From contig JBBQPZ010000008.1 of NCBI GenBank assembly GCA_038216655.1, positions 101,819-165,818 on the forward strand: a DNA stretch of 64,000 bases. The letters run 5' to 3'. Below the pieces are notes generated by a model. That model saw only the letters and a program-made list of their open reading frames with translations. It was not told the origin of the DNA and searched no databases. The stretch comes from JAFDWR01 sp038216655 (lineage in GTDB: Bacteria > Armatimonadota > Fimbriimonadia > Fimbriimonadales > Fimbriimonadaceae). The translations under genes were made by a program, and so were the position numbers. Shown here piece by piece: positions 1-9,073 of the stretch (its first letter is position 1; every line of letters starts with the position of its first letter).

Positions 1-2274
1 TGGGCCCCGAGGATCGAGATCAATCGGACGGTTACGATCCCGTTCACCTTCGAAAAGTGCGAAGAGACGGGTCGTATCGCCAATTTCGACCGAGCGGCGA
101 AGGTCAATCGAGGGGAACCCCTCGATGATCGGAAGATCACGGGCTACCCCTTCGACGAGAGCGATGTCTACAAGATCATCGAAGGTGCCTGCTACACCCT
201 GAGCGTCAACCGAGATCCCAAGTTGGAAGCCTACATCGACAATCTGATCGAGAGGATCGGTGCGGCGCAGGAGAAGGATGGCTACCTCTACACCAGCCGA
301 ACGATCAATCCTGAGCATCCTCATGAGTGGTCCGGACCCACGCGCTGGTCGAAGGAGGAAGACCTCAGCCACGAGCTCTATGACCTAGGCCACCTCTACG
401 AGTCTGCCGTCGCCCACTTTCAGGCCACCGGGAAGCGCACCTACCTGAATATCGCGATCAAGAGCGCCGACCTCCTCTGCCGCACGTTCGGACCCGGCAA
501 GCGCAAGATCTGGCCGGGACATCAAGTCGTTGAACTCGGACTCGCCAAACTCTATCGCGCGACCGGCAAGAAGGAGTATCTCGATCTCGCCAAGTTCATG
601 CTCGACTCGCGCGGCGGAAGCGGCGAGTACTGGCAAGCCCACAAGCCGGTGGTTGACCAGGACGTGGCGGTCGGTCACGCCGTTCGCGCCGCTTACATGT
701 ACACGGGCATGGCCGATGTGGGAGCGCTGACTGACGACCCGCGCTACATCTCCGCGATCGACAAGATCTGGGACGATGTCGTGTCGCACAAACTCTACAT
801 CACCGGTGGAATCGGCCAGACAGGCTCCGGCGAAGCGTTCGGCGCATCGTACGACCTTCCCAACATGACCGCCTACTGCGAGACCTGCGCGGCCGTCGGT
901 AACGAATTCTGGAATGAGCGACTTTTCCTGCTTCACATGGACGCCAAGTACGTGGACGTGCTCGAGCGCACGCTGTACAACGGCCTCATCTCCGGCATCT
1001 CACTCGATGGGAAGTCGTTCTTTTATCCGAATCCCCTGGAGTCACGCGGTCAGTTCTCGCGCAGCCCGTGGTTCCCATGCGCGTGTTGCCCGGGCAACAT
1101 GACGCGCTTCGTCGCCAGCGTTCCGGGCTACTTCTATGCCCAGCAGGGCAACAACCTGTATGTGAACCTGTTTGCCTCGGGTACCGCTTCCATAACCCTC
1201 GACGGCGGCAAAAAGGTTGAAGTCATACAGGAGACGAATTACCCGTGGAGCGGCGATGTAAAGCTCACTGTCAACCCGGCCAAGTCCGGCGATGTCACGA
1301 TGCGCGTCCGCATCCCGGGATGGGCAAGGGACCAGGCGGTACCAAGTGATCTCTACCGCTTCGCCGACGGCGCCAAAGCTCCGGTCCACCTCGAAGTTAA
1401 TGGCCGTCCTGTCCCGGTCAATCTTGAAAAGGGCTACGCGACCCTTTCACGCAACTGGAAAAAGGGCGATGTGATCCATCTCGTCCTACCGATGCCGGTT
1501 CGGCGAGTCATTGGCAACGCCAAGATCGTGGCCGATCAGGGTCGGATTGCGCTTCAACGTGGTCCGGTGCTGTACTGCGCGGAGTGGCCGGAGAGCCCCA
1601 GCGGCCATGTCCGCAACCTGCTGGTGCCCTCCGACGAGAAGCTCACTCCCCAGATGCAAAAGGATCTGCTGGGTGGCGTCGTGACGCTGAAGGGCACGGC
1701 GAAGGCGCTGGCCTACGACAAGGAAGGCAAGGTCGTCGCGACCGATCAGCCGTTCACCGCGATTCCCTACTACGCATGGGCGAACCGCGGGCGGGGCGAG
1801 ATGGAAGTCTGGCTCCCCGAGAAGATGAGTGCCGCCCGTCCGACCCCTCAGCCGACCCTCACCTCCACCGCCATCGCCCGCAGCTCGGGGGGAACCGGCC
1901 TTGAGAACCTCCACGATGGTCAAGCGCCGAAAGCTTCCGGTGACGAGAGTGTGGGCTTCTTCCACTGGTGGCCGAAGAAGGGCACGACCGAGTGGGTTGA
2001 GTACACCTTCCCCGCCGAGACAACCGTCTCCGAGTCCCGGCTCTATTGGTTCGACGACAGCGGCCGCGGCGAATGCCGCGTACCCGCCTCCTGGCGACTG
2101 CTCTACCAAGACGGATCCGAATGGAAGCCCGTCGAAGCGACCGGGGAGTACGGCGTCGCGATGAATAAGTTCAATGGGATCACCTTCAAGCCGGTGAAGA
2201 CCAAGAAGCTCCGAGTCGAAGTGAAGCTCCAGCCGAACTGGTCGACGGGGATTCAGGAGTGGGAAATTAAGTAG
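1..2274 (+). CDS. GH127 beta-L-arabinofuranosidase, 5' end outside window
   Basis: The frame is open from base 1 (it opens WAPRIEINRTVTIPF), so the gene begins upstream; an internal TTG at 223 is not a credible start. The family (DUF1680/GH127) releases beta-L-arabinofuranose from arabinan-type chains or glycoproteins. Seen: the ETC motif (Glu 880-882, Cys 886-888) and the CACC motif (adjacent cysteines 1084-1089). In HypBA1 these positions bind zinc, and the first of the two adjacent Cys is the nucleophile. The last ~90 residues (YTFPAETTVSESRLYWFDD onward) look like a discoidin-type carbohydrate-binding beta-sandwich. The signal peptide, if any, is outside the window. No transporter or regulator for arabinose is adjacent. 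Family call is firm; exact linkage specificity is not readable. Confidence 0.92.
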   Translation, partial: WAPRIEINRTVTIPFTFEKCEETGRIANFDRAAKVNRGEPLDDRKITGYPFDESDVYKIIEGACYTLSVNRDPKLEAYIDNLIERIGAAQEKDGYLYTSRTINPEHPHEWSGPTRWSKEEDLSHELYDLGHLYESAVAHFQATGKRTYLNIAIKSADLLCRTFGPGKRKIWPGHQVVELGLAKLYRATGKKEYLDLAKFMLDSRGGSGEYWQAHKPVVDQDVAVGHAVRAAYMYTGMADVGALTDDPRYISAIDKIWDDVVSHKLYITGGIGQTGSGEAFGASYDLPNMTAYCETCAAVGNEFWNERLFLLHMDAKYVDVLERTLYNGLISGISLDGKSFFYPNPLESRGQFSRSPWFPCACCPGNMTRFVASVPGYFYAQQGNNLYVNLFASGTASITLDGGKKVEVIQETNYPWSGDVKLTVNPAKSGDVTMRVRIPGWARDQAVPSDLYRFADGAKAPVHLEVNGRPVPVNLEKGYATLSRNWKKGDVIHLVLPMPVRRVIGNAKIVADQGRIALQRGPVLYCAEWPESPSGHVRNLLVPSDEKLTPQMQKDLLGGVVTLKGTAKALAYDKEGKVVATDQPFTAIPYYAWANRGRGEMEVWLPEKMSAARPTPQPTLTSTAIARSSGGTGLENLHDGQAPKASGDESVGFFHWWPKKGTTEWVEYTFPAETTVSESRLYWFDDSGRGECRVPASWRLLYQDGSEWKPVEATGEYGVAMNKFNGITFKPVKTKKLRVEVKLQPNWSTGIQEWEIK

Positions 2275-2283
2275 CTGTTGGCT

Positions 2284-2328
2284 CCCCTTCCTTTTGCGGC
2301 GATGATTGTGCGCCGGAAGAGGAAGGGG
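2284..2328. terminator. Hairpin between convergent genes
   Basis: CCCCTTCCT (2284-2292) pairs exactly with AGGAAGGGG (2320-2328), with inner CGGCG/CGCCG pairing. It lies between the end of the GH127 gene and the end of the minus-strand ATPase gene, so it probably terminates transcription from either side. There is no clear U-tract. Confidence 0.45.
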
Positions 2329-2408
2329 TTGGGGGATGGAGATTCTGCCGCGGAACTAAGCGACTTCAGCCACGTCTTGACGGCGAGGGCCCCATCACCG
2401 TCTAGCCT

Positions 2409-3587
2409 TTACGCCGACCGCGCGCCGAAAAAACGCTTGAACAGTCCACCTTCAGCCTTCGACGACGCGGGCATCCCGACGATCTTGCAGGCCAATGCAT
2501 CGAAGTCGCGCGCTGCCTGGCTTTGGGGATAGGAGAGGAAAGCAGGGACCCGCATTCGCGCAGCGTTGACCACAGTACGATCCGCGCTGATCTTGCCGAG
2601 GTATTCGGCTTTCGCATCCGCGTTGGCAGACAGGAACGCCATGAACTTGCCGAAGATCAGCTTCGCCTGAGTGTCGCTCGTCGCCTGATTGACCACGCAG
2701 CGAATCACCATCGCCGGCCTACGGTCGAGCAATGCGCGGGCCGTGACGTAGGCATCGAGAATCGCGGCCGGATCGGGAGTGGTAACCAAGACCGCCTCAT
2801 CCGAAGCCATCAGCAGGGAGAGAACGCCTTCGTGGATGCCTGCCGCGGTGTCGAGAATCAGATAGTCGAACGCCTGGTTCAGCTTGCTGAAATCCGCGTC
2901 GGCGGATTGCAAGTCCGAGTAGTTTAGGTCAGCCAATTCCGCCGCTCCCGCAGGTCCGGCGAGAAGGAACACCCCGCCACGAACTCGCTCGAACGCCGCG
3001 ACGAGGTCCACGCGACCGGCGATCACATCGCTCAGCGTGTGCGTCGGCTTCGCCCCGAACATCACGTGGAGATTGGAGAGCGCAAAGTCGCAATCCATCA
3101 AGCCAACCCGGAAACCGCGGGACGCCAACGCCGTGGCCAGATTCGCCGAGACGGACGACTTGCCAACGCCACCCTTTCCGCTTGTGATCGCGATCACCTT
3201 CATCGGTTCGCTTCGCTTGCGCGCCGACTCCGTCAACTCGGGGTTGGACCGAACGATCTTCGGGGCGTTTGACACGGCGTCAACGAGGTCGATGACCTCA
3301 AGATATTCTGGAGGCCCATAGGCCTCGCGCAGGCCGGCAACCACCACTTCGTTGGGCGCGATGATCACCGAGATCTCTCGGCATGCGGCGGCCTTGAGCC
3401 GACGTAAGGCGTCAGGATGAACGACACTGCGGCCCAGGCAGATCAGCTTTCGGTCTTCCAAGCGCAGAGGCAGAACCTGCGCTTCATAAGCTTGCCGCTT
3501 CGGCACCAACGCCAACGCCTCTGCCGTCGGATGCCACGCCGAGGCATCCTGATGGTTGACCGCGAAAATTCCGTTTTGACTGCTCAT
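2409..3587 (-). CDS. MinD/FlhG-like P-loop ATPase with N-terminal MshEN-like domain
   Basis: 392 residues in two parts. Residues ~20-92 resemble the MshEN/GspE N-terminal domain (LVPKRQAYEAQVLPLRLEDRK, then AY at 89-90), which in type II secretion/type IV pilus ATPases binds partners or c-di-GMP. Residues ~128-375 are a SIMIBI ATPase: deviant Walker A SGKGGVGKSS (136-145) with the signature Lys, switch I-type DCDFALSNLHVMFG (165-178), and Walker B DYLILDTAAG (241-250). The ATPase is closest in feel to FlhG/YlxH/MinD proteins that place flagella, pili or septa. No flagellar, pilus or min genes are adjacent, so the partner is unknown. A role in positioning a type IV pilus or secretion machine is inference. 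Stands alone between a convergent GH127 gene and a divergent gene. Confidence 0.8.
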   Translation of the reverse strand: MSSQNGIFAVNHQDASAWHPTAEALALVPKRQAYEAQVLPLRLEDRKLICLGRSVVHPDALRRLKAAACREISVIIAPNEVVVAGLREAYGPPEYLEVIDLVDAVSNAPKIVRSNPELTESARKRSEPMKVIAITSGKGGVGKSSVSANLATALASRGFRVGLMDCDFALSNLHVMFGAKPTHTLSDVIAGRVDLVAAFERVRGGVFLLAGPAGAAELADLNYSDLQSADADFSKLNQAFDYLILDTAAGIHEGVLSLLMASDEAVLVTTPDPAAILDAYVTARALLDRRPAMVIRCVVNQATSDTQAKLIFGKFMAFLSANADAKAEYLGKISADRTVVNAARMRVPAFLSYPQSQAARDFDALACKIVGMPASSKAEGGLFKRFFGARSA

Positions 3588-3705
3588 GGTGTCCGTGCCC
3601 TATCGAATCTTCCATGCAATTAGGCGAGATTCGTACCGTCGGGCCCGGCATCCCTGCGAGTTTTTGCAGCCCGATCGGCTAACGGAAGCCCCGAGTTTTT
3701 CGCAG

Positions 3706-3711
3706 TACAGT
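3706..3711 (+). promoter_or_regulatory. TACAGT -10 box 8 nt before start codon
   Basis: TACAGT ends 8 nt before the ATG at 3720, leaving no room for a Shine-Dalgarno leader. It is one of a series of TAnnnT boxes at this distance in the window and suggests a leaderless mRNA. Confidence 0.5.
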
Positions 3712-3719
3712 GAAACACA

Positions 3720-5372
3720 ATGCCGCCCGCCGAACGCCCCATTGCCGACCCTCGCAACGATAACGCCTTCCCGATTCTAAGCGACGAGCAGATCGACGCC
3801 CTCCTGCCCTTCGGCAAGATCACGAAGCTGAAGCAGGGGGAGACTCTCTGGGCCGCCGGCACCCCCAATCTGTGCATGTTCATTGTCCTCAACGGGCAGA
3901 TGGGGATCCATGACGGGCGCACCGATCGGCCCGTCGCGATCCACATCAAGGGCGAGTTCTCAGGCGACATCGACATCCTAACCGGTCGGCCCGCGGTAGT
4001 CAGCGCGCTCGCCGATACCGACATGGAGGTCCTCGCCATCGGTGCCGAATGCGCCCGTTCGATCGTCGACCGGAGCCCAAGCCTCGGCGAAATTTTCCTG
4101 CGTGCCTTTCTCCTTCGCCGCCAGCTCCTGCAGGGTGCAGGAAATGTCGGTCCCCTCGTCGTCGGCTCTCGCTACAGTCCGGACACCCTGCGCATCCGAG
4201 AGTTCCTCGCGCGCAACCGGTATCCCTTCGTTTGGGAAGATGTCGAGGAGAACCCCGACACCACCAAGATCCTCCAGGAATTCAAGGTCCAGGAGGACGA
4301 CATCCCCGTCGTCATCCTCCCCAACGGCACCCTGATCCGGGCACCGTCGAACATGGAGCTTTCCACCGCTCTCGGAGTTTCGAAGCCGGTCGAGTCCAAG
4401 ATCTACGATCTCCTGATCGTCGGTGCCGGCCCCGCCGGGCTGGCCGCCGGCGTCTACGGTGCCAGCGAAGGTCTGGACACGCTTGTCGTCGACTCCTCCG
4501 GGCCGGGTGGCCAGGCCGGAGCGAGTAGCCGAATCGAGAACTACATGGGCTTCCCGCTCGGGCTGAGCGGCCAGGATCTTGCCGACCGAGCCGTCGCCCA
4601 AGCCGAGAAATTTGGGGCTCAGTTGATCGTGCCGGGGGTCGTCGAGGACATCACTTGCAACGACATCGGCGGGCACGTGGTCCGGATCCAGGGAATGGAA
4701 CCCATCGAGACACGCTGCGTCGTCCTCGCTTCAGGGGCTTCCTACCGGAAGCTCGACGTGGACAACTGCGACGAATTTGAAGGACGAGGCATCTATTACT
4801 CGGCAACCAACGTCGAGCGCATCCTCTGCAACGAGCAAGCCGTTGCGGTCGTCGGCGCGGGCAACTCTGCCGGACAGGCCGCGGTGTTCATGGCCGATAA
4901 CAGCGCGCACGTCTATCTGATCGTGCGCGGCGACGACTTGCGCAAGTCGATGTCGAGCTACCTCGCTCGCCGGATCGAACAGTCGCCCAAGATCACCCTG
5001 CTCCTCAACTCTGAGATCTGCAGCATCGAGGGCACGGAGCACTTGGAGCGGATCACCGTCGCCGACCGAGCCACCGGCAAGTCGCAGCAGAAGGACGTCT
5101 CGGGAATCTTCGTCATGATCGGCGCGGTCCCCCACACTTCCTGGATCCCCGAGACCATTGCCCGCGACTCGAAGGGGTTTATCATGACCGGACAACAGCT
5201 CGTCCAAGAAGGCAAGTGGAAGCTCGACCGCCCACCGTTCTATCTTGAGACCTCGTGCCCCGGCGTGTTTGCTGCCGGAGATGCGCGCTGCAACTCGGTG
5301 AAACGAGTAGCCTCGGCCGTCGGCGAGGGCTCGATGTCCGTCGCGTTCGTTCACCAGTACCTCGCGCTCTAA
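3720..5372 (+). CDS. cNMP-binding / glutaredoxin-like / thioredoxin-reductase fusion
   Basis: 550 residues. Residues ~20-120 are a cyclic-nucleotide-binding roll (LKQGETLWAAGTPN; IKGEFSGDIDILTGRP). Residues ~145-220 are a thioredoxin/glutaredoxin-like fold (GSRYSPDTLRIREFLARN, then the cis-Pro region DDIPVVILPNGT). Residues ~227-550 are a TrxB-type flavoprotein: FAD motif GAGPAG (235-240), NADPH motif GAGNSA (379-384), second FAD motif GVFAAGDAR (515-523). The redox CxxC of classical thioredoxin reductase is absent: the aligned stretch reads YYSATNVERILC (359-370). The Trx-like domain also lacks CxxC. It should therefore pass electrons from NADPH by another route or act as a sensor. Similar three-part proteins without CxxC are known in actinobacteria and myxobacteria. 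The next gene starts 4 nt downstream, so the two are probably co-transcribed. Confidence 0.85.
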   Translation: MPPAERPIADPRNDNAFPILSDEQIDALLPFGKITKLKQGETLWAAGTPNLCMFIVLNGQMGIHDGRTDRPVAIHIKGEFSGDIDILTGRPAVVSALADTDMEVLAIGAECARSIVDRSPSLGEIFLRAFLLRRQLLQGAGNVGPLVVGSRYSPDTLRIREFLARNRYPFVWEDVEENPDTTKILQEFKVQEDDIPVVILPNGTLIRAPSNMELSTALGVSKPVESKIYDLLIVGAGPAGLAAGVYGASEGLDTLVVDSSGPGGQAGASSRIENYMGFPLGLSGQDLADRAVAQAEKFGAQLIVPGVVEDITCNDIGGHVVRIQGMEPIETRCVVLASGASYRKLDVDNCDEFEGRGIYYSATNVERILCNEQAVAVVGAGNSAGQAAVFMADNSAHVYLIVRGDDLRKSMSSYLARRIEQSPKITLLLNSEICSIEGTEHLERITVADRATGKSQQKDVSGIFVMIGAVPHTSWIPETIARDSKGFIMTGQQLVQEGKWKLDRPPFYLETSCPGVFAAGDARCNSVKRVASAVGEGSMSVAFVHQYLAL

Positions 5373-5376
5373 GCTT

Positions 5377-6357
5377 ATGGACACCACAAGACTCGGCTCG
5401 ACCGGCCTTCAGGTCTCTCGCATCTGCCTCGGCTGCATGACTTACGGCGAACCCAACCGCGGCGCGCATCCCTGGAGCTTGCCCGAGGATCAAAGCCGCC
5501 CATTCATCAAGCGCGCGCTCGAACTCGGGATCAACTTCTTCGACACCGCCAACGTCTACTCGGCAGGTTCAAGCGAGGAGATTCTTGGTCGCGCGATCAA
5601 GGACTTCGTGCCGCGCGAGGAAGTCGTGATTGCAACCAAAGTGAACGGTCGCATGCGCCCCGGCCCCAACGGTGCCGGTCTCTCCCGCAAAGCGATCCTT
5701 CACGAGATCGATGCCAGCTTGCAACGGCTGGGGATGGACTACGTTGACCTGTATCAGATTCACCGTTGGGACGACGAGACACCGATCGAGGAGACTCTTG
5801 AGGCACTTCACGACGTCGTGAAGTCAGGCAAAGCGCGCTACATCGGCGCTTCGTCGATGTACTCCTGGCAATTCGCCAAGGCTCTCTGCCTTGCCGACCG
5901 CAACGGCTGGACGCGCTTCGTCACGATGCAGAACCACTACAACCTGCTCTACCGCGAGGAAGAGCGGGAGATGATGGGGTTGTGCCTGGACCAAGGCGTC
6001 GGAGTCATCCCCTGGAGCCCCCTCGCCCGTGGGCGACTGACGCGTGCCTGGGACGAGGTGACCGAGCGCACCCAGGCCGACGAGTTCGGCAAGACCCTCT
6101 ACAACCGAATGGTCGAGGCGGACAAGCAGGTAGTCGAAGCGGTCGCCAAGGTCGCGCAGAAACGGGGCGTCCCCCGTGCCCAAATCGCACTCGCCTGGAT
6201 GCTGAGCAAGCCTTACATCACCGCGCCGATCGTCGGCGCTTCCAAGCCGCAGCACCTGGACGATACGGTCGCCTCTGTTTCACTAAAGCTGACAACCGAA
6301 GAGATTGCCACGCTGGAATCGCCGTACGTCCCGCACCCCATAGCGGGTTTTGGCTAG
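5377..6357 (+). CDS. Aldo/keto reductase, YajO-like
   Basis: 326 residues, a full-length single-domain (beta/alpha)8 barrel that uses NADPH to reduce aldehydes or keto sugars in the cytoplasm. Seen: the GLQVSRICLGCMTYG opening strand; tetrad Asp and Tyr in DTANVYSAGSSEEILG; Lys in VIATKVNG; His in LYQIHRWD; C-terminal cofactor segment PIVGASKPQHLDDTV. The YajO/voltage-gated-K+-channel-beta subgroup fits best from the WSPLARGRLTR segment. Starts 4 nt after the stop of the flavoprotein gene (the ATG follows CTCTAAGCTT), so it shares that transcript. A ribose-type transporter follows after 174 nt, but a functional link is not shown. Substrate unknown. Confidence 0.88.
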   Translation: MDTTRLGSTGLQVSRICLGCMTYGEPNRGAHPWSLPEDQSRPFIKRALELGINFFDTANVYSAGSSEEILGRAIKDFVPREEVVIATKVNGRMRPGPNGAGLSRKAILHEIDASLQRLGMDYVDLYQIHRWDDETPIEETLEALHDVVKSGKARYIGASSMYSWQFAKALCLADRNGWTRFVTMQNHYNLLYREEEREMMGLCLDQGVGVIPWSPLARGRLTRAWDEVTERTQADEFGKTLYNRMVEADKQVVEAVAKVAQKRGVPRAQIALAWMLSKPYITAPIVGASKPQHLDDTVASVSLKLTTEEIATLESPYVPHPIAGFG

Positions 6358-6531
6358 GTAAATCGCTCCGCGCGGGTAGCGTAGGCTTCCAGCCTGCGAA
6401 CGCGAGCCTTGGAATCGCTGACTGGGACCGCTGACACTCTGTCGGCGGAGCATGTAGCCGCCACAAAGCAAGTAAGCGAAGCACAACACGATCAAGTCGT
6501 GTAATCTGGCGGCGAAATCTCGGCACCTTCC

Positions 6532-8070
6532 ATGTCGGCACCCGCAGAAACCCCCAATCGCGACCGTCTGCCCGTCCGCATGCGCGGGATCACGAAGCAG
6601 TACGCCAGCCAAAAGGTGGTCGATGCCGTCAGCGTCGAGTTCCTACCTGGCGAAGTTCACGTCCTCGCGGGCGAGAACGGGGCGGGCAAATCCACGCTGG
6701 TCAAGATTCTGTGCGGCGCGGTCGGCCACTACGAGGGCGAAATCGAGATCGGCGACCAACCAACAAGGTTCGCCACCCCTCACCAAGCCGCCCAAGCCGG
6801 GCTGTCGATCATCCATCAGGAACTATCGCTCATCCCCGAGATGAGCGTCGTCGACAACCTTGTCCTCGGCACCGAGGTCTGTCGCTTCGGTTTTGTCCGC
6901 ACCGCCTCATCGCGGGAAGAGGCGCGGCGACTTCTGGCCTTCGTCGGCCTGGATTTGGACATCGACACCCTCGTCCGCGACCTGCCGATCTCGCTCTGTC
7001 AACTCGTCGAGATCGCCAAAGCACTGCGAAGCGCGGGGCGGCTGATCGTGATGGACGAGCCGACGAGCGCGCTCAACTCGACCGACGCGGAGCGGCTGTT
7101 TGACGTCATCGCCAAGCTGAAGGCCGACGGACGTATCGTCGTCTACATCTCGCACCGCATGGAGGAAATCCGTCGCCTCGCCGATCGCATCACCGTCCTT
7201 CGCGACGGCCACCACATCGGCACCTACCCCGCCAGCGAACTGACCGACGACGGACTGATCACCCTCATGGTCGGCGACAAGGAGATTCTCACACCCGCAT
7301 CAAACTCCGAGAACGCAGGATTCGGGCCGGCGGTCCTCGCCCTACGCGGCGTCAACGTCACCCGCGGGCCGACCACTCTTGTCTCGAACGCAAGCCTAGA
7401 AGTAAAAGCAGGAGAAGTCGTCGGCCTCGCCGGGCTGCAGGGCTCGGGCTGCAGCGAGCTTCTCCACGCCCTCTTCGGCTCAAGCGGCAAAGCAACCGGC
7501 GAGATCGAAGTCCTGGGCCGCAAGTTTGTCCCGCACAACCCGAAGAGTTCGATCAAGAACGGGATGGCCCTCCTCACCAACGACCGCAAAGGCTCCGGGC
7601 TGGTACTCCCCCTCTCGGTCACCGACAACACCACCCTCGCCGCCCTCCCAAGTCTCTCCCCCAGGGGCTGGCGGAAAACCGCCAACGAGCAAGCCGCCGC
7701 AGCCAAAATGGCGAAAGATTTCCACCTCCGCGCACCTTCGCTAGACGCCGCGGTAGGCTCGCTCTCCGGCGGCAACCAACAGAAGGTCGCCCTCGCCAAG
7801 TGGGCCCTCACCCAGCCCAAGCTCATGCTCCTCGACGAGCCCACGCGCGGCATTGACGTCGGGGCCAAACGCGAGATCTACGCACTTATCGAACGGTGGA
7901 AGTCCGAAGGGCTTGCCATTCTCTTGATTACCAGCGAACTCCCCGAACTCCTTATGCTCTCCGATCGAATTGTCGTCATGCACCGCGGCCACGTGGTCCG
8001 CACCCTCGACCGCGCCGAAGCAACCGGCGAGAAAGTCATCGAAGCCGCGATGAACAAGGAGGTCGCATGA
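6532..8070 (+). CDS. Sugar ABC transporter ATP-binding protein, RbsA/MglA type
   Basis: 512 residues with two fused ABC domains, the arrangement of RbsA, MglA and XylG. Domain 1 (~14-250): Walker A GENGAGKST (47-55), Walker B IVMDEPTSALN. Domain 2 (~262-505): the degenerate P-loop typical of the family (GLAGLQGSGCSELL), signature LSGGNQQK, Walker B LMLLDEPTRGIDVG. It powers uptake of a monosaccharide from the periplasm. First gene of a three-gene transporter set in the usual order; its stop overlaps the permease start by ATGA at 8067-8070, implying translational coupling. A possible -10 (TAATCT, near 6502) precedes it by about 24 nt. Substrate cannot be read from sequence. Confidence 0.93.
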   Translation: MSAPAETPNRDRLPVRMRGITKQYASQKVVDAVSVEFLPGEVHVLAGENGAGKSTLVKILCGAVGHYEGEIEIGDQPTRFATPHQAAQAGLSIIHQELSLIPEMSVVDNLVLGTEVCRFGFVRTASSREEARRLLAFVGLDLDIDTLVRDLPISLCQLVEIAKALRSAGRLIVMDEPTSALNSTDAERLFDVIAKLKADGRIVVYISHRMEEIRRLADRITVLRDGHHIGTYPASELTDDGLITLMVGDKEILTPASNSENAGFGPAVLALRGVNVTRGPTTLVSNASLEVKAGEVVGLAGLQGSGCSELLHALFGSSGKATGEIEVLGRKFVPHNPKSSIKNGMALLTNDRKGSGLVLPLSVTDNTTLAALPSLSPRGWRKTANEQAAAAKMAKDFHLRAPSLDAAVGSLSGGNQQKVALAKWALTQPKLMLLDEPTRGIDVGAKREIYALIERWKSEGLAILLITSELPELLMLSDRIVVMHRGHVVRTLDRAEATGEKVIEAAMNKEVA

Positions 8071-9053
8071 ACGGCCGCCTTAAGGGCTTCCTCGTCTCGC
8101 CCGTCTTCCGAGCGTTCGCCGCGCTGATTCTCGTGCTTGTGCTCGGGCTGATCTTCAACGCCGACGGCGCGTTCTTCAAGATCGGCACCCACCGAGACGC
8201 ACTCAGGCAAATCTCCGTTTACGGCTGCCTCGCCTGCGGCCTCACCCTCGTCATTCTGAGCGGCGGGATCGACCTCGCCGTGGGCAGTATCCTCGGACTT
8301 ACGGCGGTGTTCTTCGCGCTGGTGACGATCCACTGGGGCTGGTCGCCGTGGATTGGGATCCCCGCCACATTGCTCGTCGGCGCGGCGGCAGGCGCGGTTT
8401 CGGGCTGCCTTGTGGCTTGGGGCAGACTGCAGCCTTTTATCGCAACGCTCGCGGTGATGGTTTCCGCCCGAGGCTTGGCGAAGCTAATCAGCCACGGCGA
8501 GAAGGTCTCGACCGCGCTTCCGACGAGCGACGGCAACGTCAAGGTCGTCGACGTTCCGAAGATCTTCCGCTCAATCGACTCTCAAATCCTCGGCGGGAAT
8601 CTCTCCACCGTCACGCTGATCTTCTTCGTTTGCTTCCTCGTCTCGCTGATCGCGCTCACACGGCACCGCTGGGGCAAGTACCTTTACGCGATCGGCGGGA
8701 ACGAAGAAGCCAGTCGGCTCTCTGGCGTTCCCGTCGCCTGGTCCAAGCTCGCCGCCTACGTGGGCTGCGGGCTTTTTGCCGCCGTCGCGGGGATTTGCCA
8801 GGCCGCGCAGGAGCAGCAGGGCGACCCGGAGGGGGGCGCGGGGTACGAGTTGACCGCGATCGCGATCGTCGTGATCGGCGGCACGAGTCTATTGGGAGGG
8901 CGGGGCGGGATCGGTTTGACCCTGCTCGGGATGCTAACAATCGGCTATCTGGAGAAAATTCTCAGCGTCAACGCCGTTCCGGAGTCTTGGAGGCTTATCC
9001 TTACTGGGGGAATCATCGTCGTCGCCGTGCTCGCGCAGCGAAACCGCCGGTAA
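8067..9053 (+). CDS. Sugar ABC transporter permease, RbsC type
   Basis: 328 residues from the ATG at 8067, which overlaps the stop of the ATPase gene (ATGA). Longer in-frame extensions upstream lie inside the ATPase gene and are not used. About 8-10 hydrophobic segments; the family core GGIDLAVGSILGLTAVF and the cytoplasmic coupling segment YAIGGNEEASRLSGVPV, then IAIVVIGGTSLLGGRGG, are all present as in RbsC/XylH/YjfF. It forms the inner-membrane channel for the importer, presumably as a dimer. The binding lipoprotein gene follows 20 nt later. Confidence 0.93.
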   Translation: MNGRLKGFLVSPVFRAFAALILVLVLGLIFNADGAFFKIGTHRDALRQISVYGCLACGLTLVILSGGIDLAVGSILGLTAVFFALVTIHWGWSPWIGIPATLLVGAAAGAVSGCLVAWGRLQPFIATLAVMVSARGLAKLISHGEKVSTALPTSDGNVKVVDVPKIFRSIDSQILGGNLSTVTLIFFVCFLVSLIALTRHRWGKYLYAIGGNEEASRLSGVPVAWSKLAAYVGCGLFAAVAGICQAAQEQQGDPEGGAGYELTAIAIVVIGGTSLLGGRGGIGLTLLGMLTIGYLEKILSVNAVPESWRLILTGGIIVVAVLAQRNRR

Positions 9054-9073
9054 CGACCTTGGAAATCAACAAC

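Noticed and set aside
7896..8066. Extension of the RbsC-type permease into the ATPase gene
   Set aside because: The added 57 residues are Arg/Pro-rich and unlike any permease; ATGA coupling fixes the start at 8067.
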